Counted from the first letter of the stretch, positions 37,716 through 50,435 are shown. The stretch: 64,000 nt of DNA from Rhodeus uyekii (GCA_037043235.1 JAWRVZ010000039.1:2373001-2437000); one strand, 5' to 3'. A program made the numbers and translations. Notes: generated by a model not told the origin, from the sequence alone.

Positions 37716-38335
37716 TGTATATTTCAGTATAGTTTTAATTTCTTTTAGTAATTTTGTTGTGCTTTTGTTATTTTTATTATTTCATTATTTCAGTTTTAGT
37801 AATTTTAGTACTTCAGCTTAAACCTATTGTATTTCAGTTAGTCTGGAAACCAACTTTTTATTTAATACTGTATTTCATCTAAATATAATCTATAATAACC
37901 TAAATTATAATTTTTTATTCGGTTTAGTTCAATTTCAATCAACAAAAAATATATATTCTTTGCACTGCACATGCTCTTGCTTTGGGAAGAAAAGAGCCTG
38001 CATTTTTTAAATGCATACAAGAGATAAAGCAGACAGGCTTTCGTTTCTGCATGGTAAACTTATATACAGACTCCCTCTACTGGAGGTTTTGATTTAATGC
38101 TACTGCCAATAAAAGAAACAATAAGAACAAAAACTGAACAGTTCAAAGAGTGTTGAGATAGACATTTCAGTTGTGTATAGTAATTTCAACATCAGTCCAC
38201 GACTGAGATGCTATGAGATTCTACAGACATAGCAGCCAGCCAGTGCTAATGCTAACTGAGCATGTTTCTGTGAGGCAAAACAGTAATTGGCTGTCACAAT
38301 TATGCAAATCCACTCTCCTTTTTTGGTGTTAAAAA

Positions 38336-38462
<127 letters not shown>

Positions 38463-38618
38463 TTTCAAGTGAAATTCAATCTTTAACAGGCTATAAATAC
38501 ATAATATGTCTGTGTTGTGCAGGTTAGCTGAATGTTTTTTTGCGGTATGGCAGCTGTCAGGTCAGAGGCAGTGCTGCGTTGTCAGCAGCATGTCTGTCGA
38601 GGGCAGGGATCATGGCAG

Positions 38619-38768
<150 letters not shown>

Positions 38769-39424
38769 CAGTAGTCTGAGCGAGAACTGTCTTATGGCAC
38801 TTTGTGTTGCCATAGGCAACCTGTAAAAATGCTGTTAGGAGACTGTAAGTCATGGATCCAGTGACAGAATTCATTCTAGGGAGGTTACATGGGAGCCCAA
38901 TAATGCTGAGGCCTGTGTGAGGAGGAAGGAATGTGGGCGACTGAGTTCAAGCGCTCATTTCTCACCTGGGGAAGAAAACAGGTTGAGCCACTCAAAGAAA
39001 TGGCAATTATAGCAGGTCTTCGTTGCTGTGGGGATTAAATCTTGTGCAGTTTTTCCTCCTGCCCCACCAAGTTTAGAAATGTTAAGTCAATAGCCTACTA
39101 AAATTGATCAAAACCACTTGATTTGAGGAAATCAACTTCATAAAGTTAGGCCAAACTAAATAATCAGTCACTCTAAAATATTAAAACATTCCAAAAAGTA
39201 TTTATGAAGTCACTCCAATTTTGAGGGATGTGATTTGGTGTGATTAAATGTCCACAGTACGTCAGCTGAGACCAAATAGAAAAAATAAATTAAGATTAAC
39301 AGGGTGCAGTATATCTTTAATTATGAAGCACAGTACAGAGTCTAATTAAGTGCAGCTCTTTATGTAATGGCAGTTATTAATATTGTCATGGGGAAATAGA
39401 ATAGTGAATAATGTCCTCAAATCT

Positions 39425-39600
39425 CTCATTGTTAAAGGGATCATTCACCTAATATGCAAATCTTGTCATTTACTTATCTTTATGTCATCTTACTCTGTTC
39501 TATGTGACAGCAAAGATCTTTTTCATGAACTCATAGTCAATGGATACTGGAGATTTCAAGCTTCAAAAGGTACATAAAAGCAACCTAAAAGTGGTCCATA
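39425..39600 (+). repeat. Cyprinid 'aagggatcattcacctaat' MITE copy
   Basis: 'gttaaagggatcattcacct' followed by 'tcatttacttatctttatgt' and further on 'gtccatataac' follow the order of the abundant 'ttaaagggatagttcacccaaa' cyprinid MITE. No terminal partner is seen. Confidence 0.55.
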
Positions 39601-40265
39601 TAACACTATATTTCTATTCGTACATTTTGTATGACAAACAGACCAAAAATTAAGTAATTATTCACTGAAAATTGTTTGAATAGCACATTACCTATAATGA
39701 CAAACTAACGATAAATATATAGTTTGAAAATTTAAAGAGATTTAAGTCTAAAGAGAACATTCTTTTCACTATCAGATGACAAAACTGCAAGTGTGAACGC
39801 TTATATAGTGATTGTTATGGTTATCATGGTGTGAACTGGTGTGAATTCATTCTTCCACTGATTCATTATTATTAGTTTTATATTTTATGATAGTTTAATG
39901 AAAATGTATATCATTCACAATGATTATGTAATCCAGTTTATTTCTATATATAAAAAATGATGATGTTATCGTCCAGTATTTATTTGAGAGTTCTTTCATT
40001 ATAGCTTTGCTACATGCACATTTATCAGAAGAAAAGTATATTCTGTAACAAATGTGATAACAGTTAATGCTATTAGTTAAGCTAATCAGTTAAGGCTGTT
40101 TAATAAATAATACTAAATGCTGATTTGATTGGGCATGTTGCAATTTGACCTTGATAAATGACTGTCCAGGTCTCATTAACACAGCCTTCCAGCTGTGAGC
40201 CCTCCAGTGAGATGCTCCAGCAGGACTAATGAGACTGATGTGTAGGTTAATATTTCACTTTCTGC

Positions 40266-40292
<27 letters not shown>
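40266..40292. repeat. (TA)n microsatellite
   Basis: About 26 bp of TA downstream of neurogranin. Confidence 0.8.
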
Positions 40293-40296
<4 letters not shown>

Positions 40297-40373
40297 GTTT
40301 GTTATCACTCTTTATATAAGGACTTATAGATAATTAGATAATTTTCAACACATGCAACACATATTTCTGAGCT

Positions 40374-40379
40374 TTTATT
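40374..40379 (-). terminator. Candidate polyadenylation signal for neurogranin
   Basis: Minus-strand AATAAA (plus 'tttatt'), about 680 bp beyond the neurogranin stop codon. Chosen by position only; other AATAAA words exist in this AT-rich DNA. Confidence 0.25.
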
Positions 40380-41058
40380 CGTTTTTCAACTGATACAGTG
40401 CTCGATGTCAACATGCAAGGTGATCTTAGCTATCACTCATTAAGCTGACACTACTCAATTTATATACTTCTAATAATATGCACTAATGAAGTTAGAATAA
40501 ACCATTTTACAAATTAAAATAAATGGAAAAAAATCAGTTGATAATAAATAAGTCAATCTTGCCATGCCATATGCTGCTTTGGAAGCTCTGATTTCATTTT
40601 CAACATATTACAGGGTGCAAACCAAGCAAATCAGTCAACACGATTATAAACAACTGATAACATTCAGTGTCATGGTAATAAATAAACTTCACATCTTATC
40701 GTGATAGTGGCTACATGGTCAAATCAAGGCAATCCTAAACATACTACCACAGAAAAGAATATCAAGTAACAAAAATGACAAACTCAATCATGATGCATTA
40801 TTATAAGTCTACTTGACTGTCTGACCGAAGAAGCCTGTTAAATTCTCGTACAAATATTAGATATACAGTATACAGATGCATTTTGTGGGATGCAAAAGCA
40901 TGCTGGAGCAGAAATTCACCCGGACTGGATAAGAAACAGAAAATAGAGAAAGAGTTCACACATCAGATGACATATCCAGCCTAATTTCACTACTTTTTTC
41001 AACACAAAAAAATCCCTGGAGAAAGCGTCCTATAAGCCATCCACCTTAAGAAAGGTCT

Positions 41059-44000
41059 TCATTGCTCTGGACCAGATGTGGCATCTGTCTCTACTCCGTC
41101 TGTTCCCCCTGCTTGCAAAAACACACTTTTATTAGGTTTACTGTTCTTGAATATTTCAGTTTGTCAACAAACAACTGTCTAGTCGACTATAAAGTGGATG
41201 CAAACTGTTTTTTTATTACTTAGAATGTAGTATTCGTTGTTTTCCATTACAAATGTCTAAAAAATAAATATCTAAACGAACACGCTCTTAAAAACAAAAG
41301 CTCCAATAGATTTACATAAATTTACATAATAACATTAGAAAAATGACACTGACAAAGTATAGCCTGACAACATCTTATCTGACCGCAGATCTTGAATCAG
41401 GACATGCAGTTACTTTCTTTAAACTGCATCTGACCGAAGAGTCAACAGACCATTCACACACGTATTTCTAAACAAAAATCTTGTAACAGAAAGATGTTAG
41501 GAACGTTTTGTGTTGATTATACACTCTGCAACACACTCAAACCACACTCATGTGACCCATAAGTTGAGAAACACTGATCTAGAAATTATTTTCCAAAGAT
41601 TCCATGGATGTTCCGGTTCTTGAATATCAAGAAGAATATCAAGAATATCAAGAAAAAAATAAATCTTACTCCATTTACATGTTGTTGCAAGCAAACACTC
41701 GATTTTTTATTTTAACATTAAACAGAAAGTATGATTTAATATCTTAAGTAATTTGCTTCTTAAGTAAATGTATTTTGATTAAATAATGTTTAGATGTTTT
41801 TATGGGTGCTTGATAGCTTATATTGGCATTCTTCACATAATATATGTGATAAAACACTACTTATTAACTGACTTTGCCAGAATATAAGTTGATCTAAGCT
41901 GGTCTTTTATTTTTTTCCGAATAAAACGGAGCATAGCCTCGTTTTGGCAATGCAGATGCACCTGAGGATAAAAATAACACTTCCATACAAAAAATGCTTA
42001 GCAACCGAAAACTGGGTTGATGTTGCTCAGGAAAGGCCTAAATTCGGCACAGAGGTGGGGTAGAGTGGAGCGGCACAGCTGAAGGAGAGATATTTAGGCC
42101 CGGCTGGAGGTTGGAAGGACACTTTCATTCTCATTGCTTGCCCCACTTTTCACATCAAATGACCAGATCTGCTCGGTTGTTCCTCAAAGGATGACGCAGA
42201 TGAAGGTAGTTCAAATGGAAGCTTTGGTGTGAGAACCTTAACGGTCTTTCCATCAGCGCTGTCCTATTTGTTGCTTCAAATTAGAATCTCAGCACACCTC
42301 TGGGGATCAACCAATCGAGAATCATTTGCATAAACACTGAGTTGAGGGAAACAGTTTATCCAGCATCTCTAGAATATTTTGTGCAGAACAAAACACATCA
42401 CCGAAAGAAAATTGAAAGGGGGATAAGTCCGCGCAAGGTTTTAATATTGAGTCAATTGTGTAGGCTTAAGCCACCCACAAAAGAAATTAGATTTGAGAGA
42501 TATGTGTCTCAACAAACTGAGATAATAGAGAATACAGAATGACTCTGTGGACTCCACTGGCTGTCTGTAAAGCGGTAAAATAGCTGCAGTCTTTTAACAA
42601 TCAGGCAAAATGATAGATGTGCTCATTAATAATTACTTGATTATGAAAATAATTATCTAAAGGGTAATTAAAAATCACCCTTGAGCATGTCTTATTATGT
42701 TTACTCAGTATAAAGACATGACTCACCAAGCATAACTGATAGATTTGATTCTGAGTCATTTTGGATTTAATTTCTTTCTTTTTTTTGTGGTCACTATATT
42801 TTCAGCATTTAAATTCTAAGTCTATGGTACACAGTGCAGAAAATGGGTGAGTCAACACTCTTGAACTCTCATTAAAGTTCAAAGCTCAAGTTGTTTACTT
42901 CAGATCTCAAAGCCAAATTCTGCAAGGATCTGTGAGGGCTTTTAAAAGTCTTGCCAAGCTGAGTTGGATCAGCATATCTGCTGACCTCTACACCATGTGT
43001 GGGATGGTGTTGAGTCTAGCTCTTGCGTTCACTCTGACTATTGGGGACAGTAACTGACCTGAGTCCCCTTGGCTGCCGTTGAGGGCCTCACCACTGCTGC
43101 TCACCTCCTCATTGGGCTTTTCACCAGGTTTCATCTTCTTCCGGGTCATATGACCACGGAAGCCGGCCTGAATTTTGGCGGCCGCCTTATTGGCCTCTGG
43201 GTCATCCAATGGGATGTCCATGATGTCCTCTTCCTCTTGTGGCTGGCTGCATTCCTCCTAACAGGGATGAACAATAATTTCAGCAGGGGTGTATTGCATA
43301 TTGATTTTGCCCTTACTTAAAATGATTCAGACTGAGATATTATATACCACCCTAGTGGGTTTAGCATGATGCATCTCTTGCCCATTTAAGCCCCCTTGCA
43401 ATGAATCACTATCCATCAGCTCCACAGAAAATGTTAGGACCAGCTTCTCCAGTACAGTCTTAAAAATAAAGTGCGTTTTCATAGCAATACCACAGAAGAA
43501 CCATATTGGTTTATCAAAATAACCTTTTACTGGACAGTTTTTAAAAGAACCCTTTTTTTCTAAGTGTGAAGAAAATGTTAATAATCTAAAGAACCCTTTC
43601 CACTTTAAAGAACCTTTTGTGAAATGGAGAGGTTGCATAACTGTTAAAAGTTCTTCATGGAACCAACATAGAACCTTTATTTTTAAGGTGAGAAGCCTAT
43701 TGCCTGTCCCCAATGAAAAGAAAATGAACAGGAATGTTATAAAACATAACCACCCAGACGTAAAACAACTGTGACCAGCTTCCTGCGCTCTGTGAAGCAT
43801 ATCATCACACATCAAGAGTGTGTGGTGGGATGTGATGTTATTTGTCTCATTATGTCTTCCTGAAGCTGTGAAACCACATGCTTTCTCCAAAAACAACCAA
43901 CATAGCATATGTAAAATGGCTCAGCAGAGGCTGGTTGGCAGTCTTTAAACAGCTTGTGTGAAGGTGATGAGCAGAAGTCCATTGTAAAACCCTGGTAGGA

Positions 44001-45215
44001 GCGTGTCCACCCACTTTGTAACTAAGAATCAGCCTCTTTTCATATTAACCAAGCATTTTGCCAACATGCTCATACATGGCCAGAGGCAGAGGTGTTCCAC
44101 GATTTCCTATAAATAAGCATCTGTTCATTTTACTGCTGCCTCAGAGACTTACCCATTCGTACCAATGGATCACCTCTAATGAAACTGTGCGGTCACAAGC
44201 TTTTCCTATGTCTATACATGTACACAATAATAAATAAGATTATATATTAGTCATATGCATAACAAACAGCAAGCAATAATTTTTGTCCCAGAACAAGGAC
44301 CTCTTTAACCCATAAGCTCACAGATTTGTTAATCGTTAACAACAAATCACGCACAATAACTACATTCATTTTATGTTTGCTTACTATTATAATACCACTT
44401 TCTGTCTAAACAGGATGAAACTTTGCAGGATTAAATAGAATTAAGGTTTTGTGGCAATTGGACAGTGTTAACTTAGTTAACGCTGCTGAAAACTGATTGG
44501 CAGCTGATGACAGATACATTTTAAAATATGACAATGTCCTCATATGCCCACTAAAGACCAAACATGGAACTCAAACATAGCCTACTAAAATTCATTAAAA
44601 TGACTTTCTCCATTATGGGATTACAGCCACGCCCTACGTTATTTACCAGCGTTAGGGGACCATGTTTATTGTAAGTATTAAGTATTCTAACGTATTTTTG
44701 ATTAATATTGGCAATACCAATAGTGGTAAAAATAGTAAAATATAAAAATAAAATTAAACTCCAATATAGCCACTGGAAATAAAATAAATAAATCTGGAGA
44801 GCTATAGCGCCACCAAGAGTCCGCGTTATTTTAATATCAGCTTTAATCGTTCAATTCCATTTTTTCAGTATTTACAGCTTCTAGATTCAGTTGATGAATA
44901 CAAATTTTAATAATACTATTAATAATACCACAGACAAAAATCTGGATCATTTGAACCTTAATAGCTAACGCATGAAACTGTATAAAGCTACTCATATGCT
45001 TATACTTTTTTGAAATCATGAAAAGTAAACGGTTAAAAAGTAAGAAATGATAATGAGCACAAAATATGCATCTTAAAACATGAGCCCACAAAACCGTTCG
45101 TAAATTGAATAAAGTTCCAAAACAAAACTATTACCGACTCAGTTTAAATAAGAGTGTTTATTTATATAATACTTTTTCGATTAAAGTAGTCAGTACTTAC
45201 GACATGACAATCCAT
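41059..45215 (-). CDS. nrgn: Neurogranin, calmodulin-binding IQ protein
   Basis: Small postsynaptic protein that binds Ca2+-free calmodulin through an IQ motif and buffers its availability. Three coding exons chain in phase to 87 residues (human 78): 45215-45201 (MDCHV), 43257-43059 and 41108-41059. Five residues in the first exon is the mammalian layout. Exon 2 holds the acidic DIMDIPLDDPEANKAAAK segment and the IQ core AAAKIQAGFRGHMTRKK, nearly identical to mammals except that the PKC/calmodulin-switch serine (human KIQASFRGH, Ser36) is glycine here. Exon 2 ends at GACTCAG|gtcagt, and exon 3, after a 'ttttgcaagcag' acceptor, supplies GGTDGVETDATSGPEQ and TGA. If exon 2 were not spliced it would instead read on to a stop at 42988. 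Intron 1 is about 1.9 kb. A GA-rich tract lies just upstream of exon 1. Teleost copy a or b unresolved. Confidence 0.9.
43458..43690. mobile_element. Short MITE with 'cttaaaaataaag' terminal inverted repeats
   Basis: 'cttaaaaataaag' at the left is mirrored by 'ctttatttttaag' at the right, enclosing about 230 bp with repeated 'aagaacc / aagaaccct / gaaccttt' words. This is the pattern of the common fish 'aagaacccttt' non-autonomous element. It lies in neurogranin intron 1. Confidence 0.75.
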
Positions 45216-45357
45216 GACGCGCAATTACAGACGCTGATAAACGTGTTTTCGTCTTGAACAAGTGCAACAGAGCGTAAACCTCCTCACAGGGCAAAATATC
45301 TTGGACGAATACGACGCTCCTCAAACTATCCTTATAATTCAGAGTCTTGTAGGGTGG

Positions 45358-45421
45358 GAGGAGAGAGAGAGGGGGGAGAGAGAGATGGAGAGAGAGAGAG
45401 AGAGCAAGAGAGAGAGAGAGA
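45358..45421. repeat. (GA)n tract upstream of neurogranin
   Basis: Imperfect GAGA/GGGA tract about 150-200 bp upstream of the neurogranin ATG, probably promoter or 5' UTR. Confidence 0.8.
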
Positions 45422-45788
45422 ATCATTACTTTGACACTGCCACTGACAGGTCTTTCCCTCAATGCCAATATTTTGTTTAATGTTGACGTTTACAGCGCCA
45501 TTATTCTCATTTTCCTGTCACCCGTTAACAAAGGGATCAAAGATTCTTGGTTTAGCCTTCCAGTGGAGAAAAATGAGATAGAAAAGTGACACACCATTGT
45601 CTAAACCAATGACATAACATCACTTCAAATATGCACAGTCCAAAATATCGCTGAAGGCTATCATCATAAGCTAAGAAAATACTAGAAGCCGCTCCTCACA
45701 TCTCAGTAAGTCCCACACAGTCCGTGCCTCCTCCACCCAGTGGTAATATACTGTAGAGTAAGACAAACAGACAGTAAATCCATTGCCC

Positions 45789-45794
45789 TTTATT
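45789..45794 (-). terminator. Candidate polyadenylation signal for spa17
   Basis: Minus-strand AATAAA in 'gagaaataaagggc', about 370 bp beyond the candidate spa17 stop at 46163. Position-based only. Confidence 0.25.
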
Positions 45795-46162
45795 TCTCTA
45801 GAACACTGCTCCATCTCCTGCCTCCTACCCTACCAGGATTAAAGAGAGAACATGCAGCTCTGTGCTATAATGGTATCACTTCTCTTTTCTTGGCATCTGT
45901 TGGATGTGTAAGGACGGGAGCTAATGAAGTCGGTTCACAGAGCATCCAAGTGTTAAAACACAGTTTCCAAGAAGAAGATGAGGTGACTTTACAGTCGTGC
46001 CAGAGATTGATGATAGCCATGAATATTGTTCCTGAAAATAGAAATTACATGATTCCCTTGCTCCTCCTACAGCATATAAAGTCGTTGGACAAGAGTTGAT
46101 ATAGGTCAGGTTAGATGACCTACATTGGAGTGAGAGGGAGAGCTGTGCTTTAGTGCGTGCCT

Positions 46163-46210
46163 CTAATTAACCCCCACAGAACTTGAAACACTGCACTTTC
46201 GGACCAAGGA
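46163..46210 (-). CDS. spa17: Tentative spa17 terminal exon
   Basis: After a good acceptor ('gcttcacttttcag'), phase 0 gives SLVRKCSVSSSVGVN and a stop. An equally possible acceptor ('ttctattttcag', exon from 46031) also opens in phase 0 (EQYSWLSS...). Transcript data would decide. Confidence 0.25.
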   Translation of the reverse strand, partial: SLVRKCSVSSSVGVN

Positions 46211-49200
46211 CTGAAAAGTGAAGCAGCTACTAGGGTACATTCAGCCTTATGTTTCTTTGGAAATATCACACAACTTCAAAATCTAGATCAGTTTCTCCCT
46301 CGGATAAATGGTTGGTAAAAATGTTTCCATGGAAACGCCACCAAATCTCTCTCATTCGAACCCCTTTAAAGAAGCATATGGATATTGCTCTGACCTCCTG
46401 GTAAAATATCTAAGCCTTTTTGAACATCTCTTTATGAAACGCTGCAAAAAATTGTTTAAGTTTATGCCCAGTGTTTATAAGATGTAAAATGTATGTATAG
46501 TTTGAGCTTTTTTTGACCTTTTTGCGGTCTTGTACTCACCAGCTGGACTATTTCAGGGACATCTTCAATCACTGTTTTCCAGAGAGGAGCAGAGCCATGC
46601 TGTTGATCAGACATGTCCTTGAAGATTTTATTTTTACTTTGTAACTTGGGACAATAAAAAGAACAGTCTGCATCCAAGTTAAGGATGACATAGGGCTGTT
46701 TGATTATTTTGGTCCATATTGAAGGAATGAAACAAAATGAAAATAATCCCATAATTTCCTCACCCTCACCTCTAGGTGTATATGGCTTTCTTCTTTCAGC
46801 CAAACACAATCAGAGTTTATTAAATAATATCCTGTCTCTTCCAAGCTTTGTAAAGACATCAAATAGTGTTATTTGGAAGCTCCAAAAAGCACCCACCCAT
46901 CATAAAAGCAATCCATACAACTCCAGTGGGCTAATAAGTGCCTTCTGAAGTGAAACAATGGGTTTTTCTAAGAAAAATATCCACATTTAAAATGTTATAA
47001 ACTATAATAACTGGATTCTGGCCGTTTGTACACGCTCACAAGTGATTACGTGATTTTCGCAAGAAGCATCTATTTTCACCTAAGATTACACAGTTGCATG
47101 TACGCTGTCGCTGGAAGCTGATGATTATAGTTTATAAGCTTTTAAATATTTATATTTTCCCATTGCTTCACTTAACCCACCGGAAAGAGGGTGAAAGAAA
47201 ATAAAAAAAACCTTACCTTTGGTTCACTGCTGTCGGGATTCTCCTGATTGTCACTATCAAGTGTTGATTCCTCTCTTTTATCTCTTTGCTCCTCCAAATT
47301 CTCCTCCTGATCTGCATCATTCTCAGCCTGTTCTTGTGTCTCTGTAGGATGTTCATCACCGATAATTTCTGCTTCTATCGCTAAAGGCCTAGGCTCAGCT
47401 TCTTCTGTTTCCTTTGGTTCAGTTTCATGGGTTCCATAATCCTCCTCATCTTCAGTTTTTACCATATTTTGCTGATGCATGTTTAAAATGTATGGGTCCA
47501 CCTCTTCAGCATCACAGCCATCACTCTCAAAATCACTCCCTTCATTTACGTTCTCTGTATTTAGATCGTTCTCAGAAGCTTCCATTACATCAGTATTTAA
47601 AATTTCATTGCTTATTATATTCTCTCTTACTTCGGTTTCACTGTTGTTTAGTTGGGAATCAGGATTTGGGGTTTCTAAAAGGTCTTCCTCAATTGCAGCA
47701 ATATATTTAGATGTACTCTGTTCATCAGTGTTTTTCTCAGCTTCATTCTCACCTGTATGAGTAGGATACTGATGGACAGCTTCATCTAGAACATCTATGA
47801 CTTCGCTTCTTCTGTCATATGTTTCATCGCCATAGGCAATATCTGCGTCTTTCAGTTCCATCAGTGATTTGCTATAGATATCAGATGTGGAATCAGCGAC
47901 ATCTTCTACAAAATCATTGGTGCTGCTGTACTCATGATTTGTTTCTTCCTGATCTTCATTGTTTGGCAAGTCATCCTTTTCTTCAAAATGTTCCTCTGAC
48001 TCCGGCCCTGCTTCAACGGCACTTTCGGTTGCATCTTTTTCAATGATACTGTTCGCTGAATCCTCAACATAATCCTGCTTAGTGCTCTTTCTCTCAGAGT
48101 CAGAGTCTTCTAATAAAGTATCAACCATTCCTGAGACTCCCTGTTCAGCATCTTCAGTATGGCCATAATCATCATCATCACCATCATAATCATCCTCATC
48201 ATCAGACATTTCATTTGGTGGTTTGCCAACATCTTGCTCAACATGTGAAGGGGTTTCAAAAAAAGATTCATCTCTTGATCCCAGCTGTTCTGCATTCCAA
48301 GGCAACGGATTTGGACTTCCCAAGTTCTCAGTAGATTCAGATGGATGGCTTATCTCTTCAGCACATACATCCACATTTGCTAGCCCACCAAAGGAAGGCA
48401 GAGGTGTAGGCTCAAGTTCGGATCTGCAGATATCAATACCTACAGCTTCTTTTGTGACCTCTTCATCTTTTAGTGCTTCTGATGCTTGTTCTGGAATCGG
48501 GCCGGGGTCCTTCAGCTCTTGAGCACATACATCAACATCTGCTGTTTCCACATAGGGAATACCTCCAGCAGGTTTGTGTTCCCTCTCACTGGATTCCGCA
48601 TCAACATTTTCTCCTAACTCACATTTTTGCTTTACTTCATTGTCCTCTGAATTATGAGTGTTTAGGTCTTTTAATGCAGAATGTTTGGATTCATTGTTTC
48701 CAAAAGTTTCAGAACCAGTGTTGTTTCTGAAAATTAACATGTAAGAAGGCAAGGACAATTTTATATGCAACAGTGACAAATAGTAAAGTAAATAAAAGCA
48801 CAAACCAGTACAAAAGGAGTAATAAATAAATCCTAAAACAACCCAGATGCATATCTGTGCTCTGACACTACAATTAATCGTCCGAAAGCCGCCCTCGGCT
48901 TGATCAAATGATCGAATCCCTGCCTCAGAGACGGAGAGCCAGTGCTGAACTTCATCCTGCTATAATGTTTTAAACCTGCTGCACTGAAAGAATGTAAAAC
49001 CAGAACAAAAGAAAATCAAACCAAAACTACAGGCTATCCTAAAAGTTTTATTGTCTACATTTTCATCTAAAATCTCACTCTGTCTTCACTTGAGTCTGTC
49101 TTCATTTCGATTCTTCTCTCATCTGGAAAACTGTTAGGGAAAAAAGAGTGAAAATTTCATTTGTACCTTGTATTTATTTTAGGTGAATTTGAGTTTCCTT

Positions 49201-50073
49201 GTATTGCTGTGCCCTGTTTTGAAAAGAAACGAACAACACATGCATGTTACAAGAAATAACTGTAATATAATCAAAAGGTTCAAAGAGTGTCGTCTAATTT
49301 TTTTAGATACCTTAAACGAGTGATTATTGTAGAATCTATCTTCCAACTTTGCACCCCACTCTGCTGGATCTAGGCCACTTTCTGGAACAAAACGCATTAA
49401 TTATTGTTTCGACTGTTTCTTCACGACCGCGGAAGCATGATACTGGTCTTGTGTTTGGTACACACTTTATTCCACCAGGTGTTGTGTTTTCTTTCTTTCC
49501 TTAAATCCAAATAATTTAACAAAAATCAACTGAAATTAAAATACAAATTGTACCAAACTAAATACTTCCAACCAAACTGATAAAGTGGTCAAAAATCGCT
49601 TCTAACCTCAATCAATTCAATGACACACTCTCTATGACACATTCAAATCATATTATATTCTTGAAATAAAAAATATGAAAAAATTTGTTTTCGTAAATAG
49701 CTACAACAATTATGTTCAAGCACACCTTGGCTATAGTAGATTAAATAATAGTAGTCAATGCAAAATGATTTCTGCCATGGACAAAGGCATACTGTATAAG
49801 CCAGTAATGACTAACTCATACTGTATGTGAGTAACTGTATGTGAATATGTCATTAAAATCTATAAAACATAAAAATAGGATATTGATCATAAAGGATCAA
49901 ATGAAACTATCTCATTAACCTTTTCTGGCTTTAAGAAGGTTTCTGAAGTAGAGAGCAGCAAAGGTAGGGATGTCCTCTGGCTGGTCTCTCAACACTTCTC
50001 TGGCAAGACCCTCCAATAAATTCCCAAAGCCTTTAGGGACCCGCAGGTTTGTGTTGGAGAAGGCAACAGACAT
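46163..50073 (-). CDS. spa17: Sperm autoantigenic protein 17 (Sp17) with a large acidic insert
   Basis: Sp17 is a cilium/flagellum A-kinase-anchoring-type protein with an N-terminal RII-like dimerisation/docking domain. Exons: 50073-49920, 49381-49311, 49213-49167, 48726-47217, 46617-46540, and a tentative last exon 46210-46163. The first two are unmistakable: MSVAFSNTNLRVPKGFGNLL, EGLAREVLRDQPEDIPTFAA, then DPAEWGAKLEDRFYNNHSF, as in mammalian SPA17. Exon 3 (15 codons plus 2 nt) joins in phase to exon 4, which is open for 503 codons. It is extremely rich in Glu/Asp/Ser/Asn, with a DDEDDYDGDDDDYG run and three imperfect copies of a (V/I)D(V/I)C..E motif: VDVCAQELKDP, IDICRSELEPTP and VDVCAEEISHP. 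Exon 5 is 26 codons (MSDQQHGSAPLWK ... PEIVQL). Human SPA17 is about 151 residues; this model has 620 codons before the last exon. No C-terminal IQ motif, present in mammals, was found. Confidence 0.85.
46540..46617 (-). CDS. spa17: Probable spa17 exon 5
   Basis: Twenty-six codons (DMSDQQHGSAPLWKTVIEDV and PEIVQL) bounded by 'tcttcaag' and a consensus donor 'gtgagt'. It enters and leaves in phase 0, matching the phase-0 donor of the acidic exon. If left unspliced the frame would end at 46462. The acceptor is weak. Confidence 0.5.
46690..47165 (+). repeat. Cyprinid MITE of the 'tcaccctc ... ctaggtgtatatggctttc' type
   Basis: The ordered words 'ttcctcaccctcacctctag', 'gtgtatatggctttcttctt', 'caatccatacaactccagtg' and 'tatagtttataagcttttaaatat' follow the layout of the same abundant cyprinid element family as at 39.4 kb. 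It fills most of the spa17 intron between exons 4 and 5. Confidence 0.65.
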
Positions 50074-50435
50074 ATTTTACAGTCGAGTCTGAGGAATAAG
50101 GGGGAGAAAATAGGGCAAAGACACGCTCATTAAAAATTTACGGTGTTGACAGGCTAATTTACATCTAATTTTCAACATAATTCCAAAAATAATGTCATAA
50201 AATTATTCATTTTCAAGATGTCTTATCCCTGTTTTATGGCATAACATACTGACATTGACATATGTTGAGCTAAAAGACAAACTGGCGTTTTTTTTATCAG
50301 TATATATATACTTAATATATAGTAATATAACTATATATTACTCAGTAATATATAATCGCACTATATATTTAATCATTTTGCAAGGTGGACTGGCGTGATG
50401 TTTCTTACCGTTTAAAACAAGCCGAATGTTGTCAA

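Noticed and set aside
42988..43221. Neurogranin frame read through exon 2 to a stop at 42988
   Set aside because: A consensus donor interrupts it, and an in-phase, plausible third exon exists at 41059-41108; kept only as an alternative.
45190..45468. 92-codon frame overlapping neurogranin exon 1
   Set aside because: Out of frame with MDCHV and largely encoded by the GA tract.
47414..48730. Several plus-strand open frames of 60-99 codons
   Set aside because: Shadows of the acidic spa17 exon, whose biased codons leave the other strand open.
49085..49130. Possible extra spa17 exon ('aacag|TTTTCCAG ... AGA|gtgaga')
   Set aside because: Splice sites look fair, but it leaves in phase 0 while the acidic exon requires phase 2; skipping it joins 49167 to 48726 perfectly in phase.
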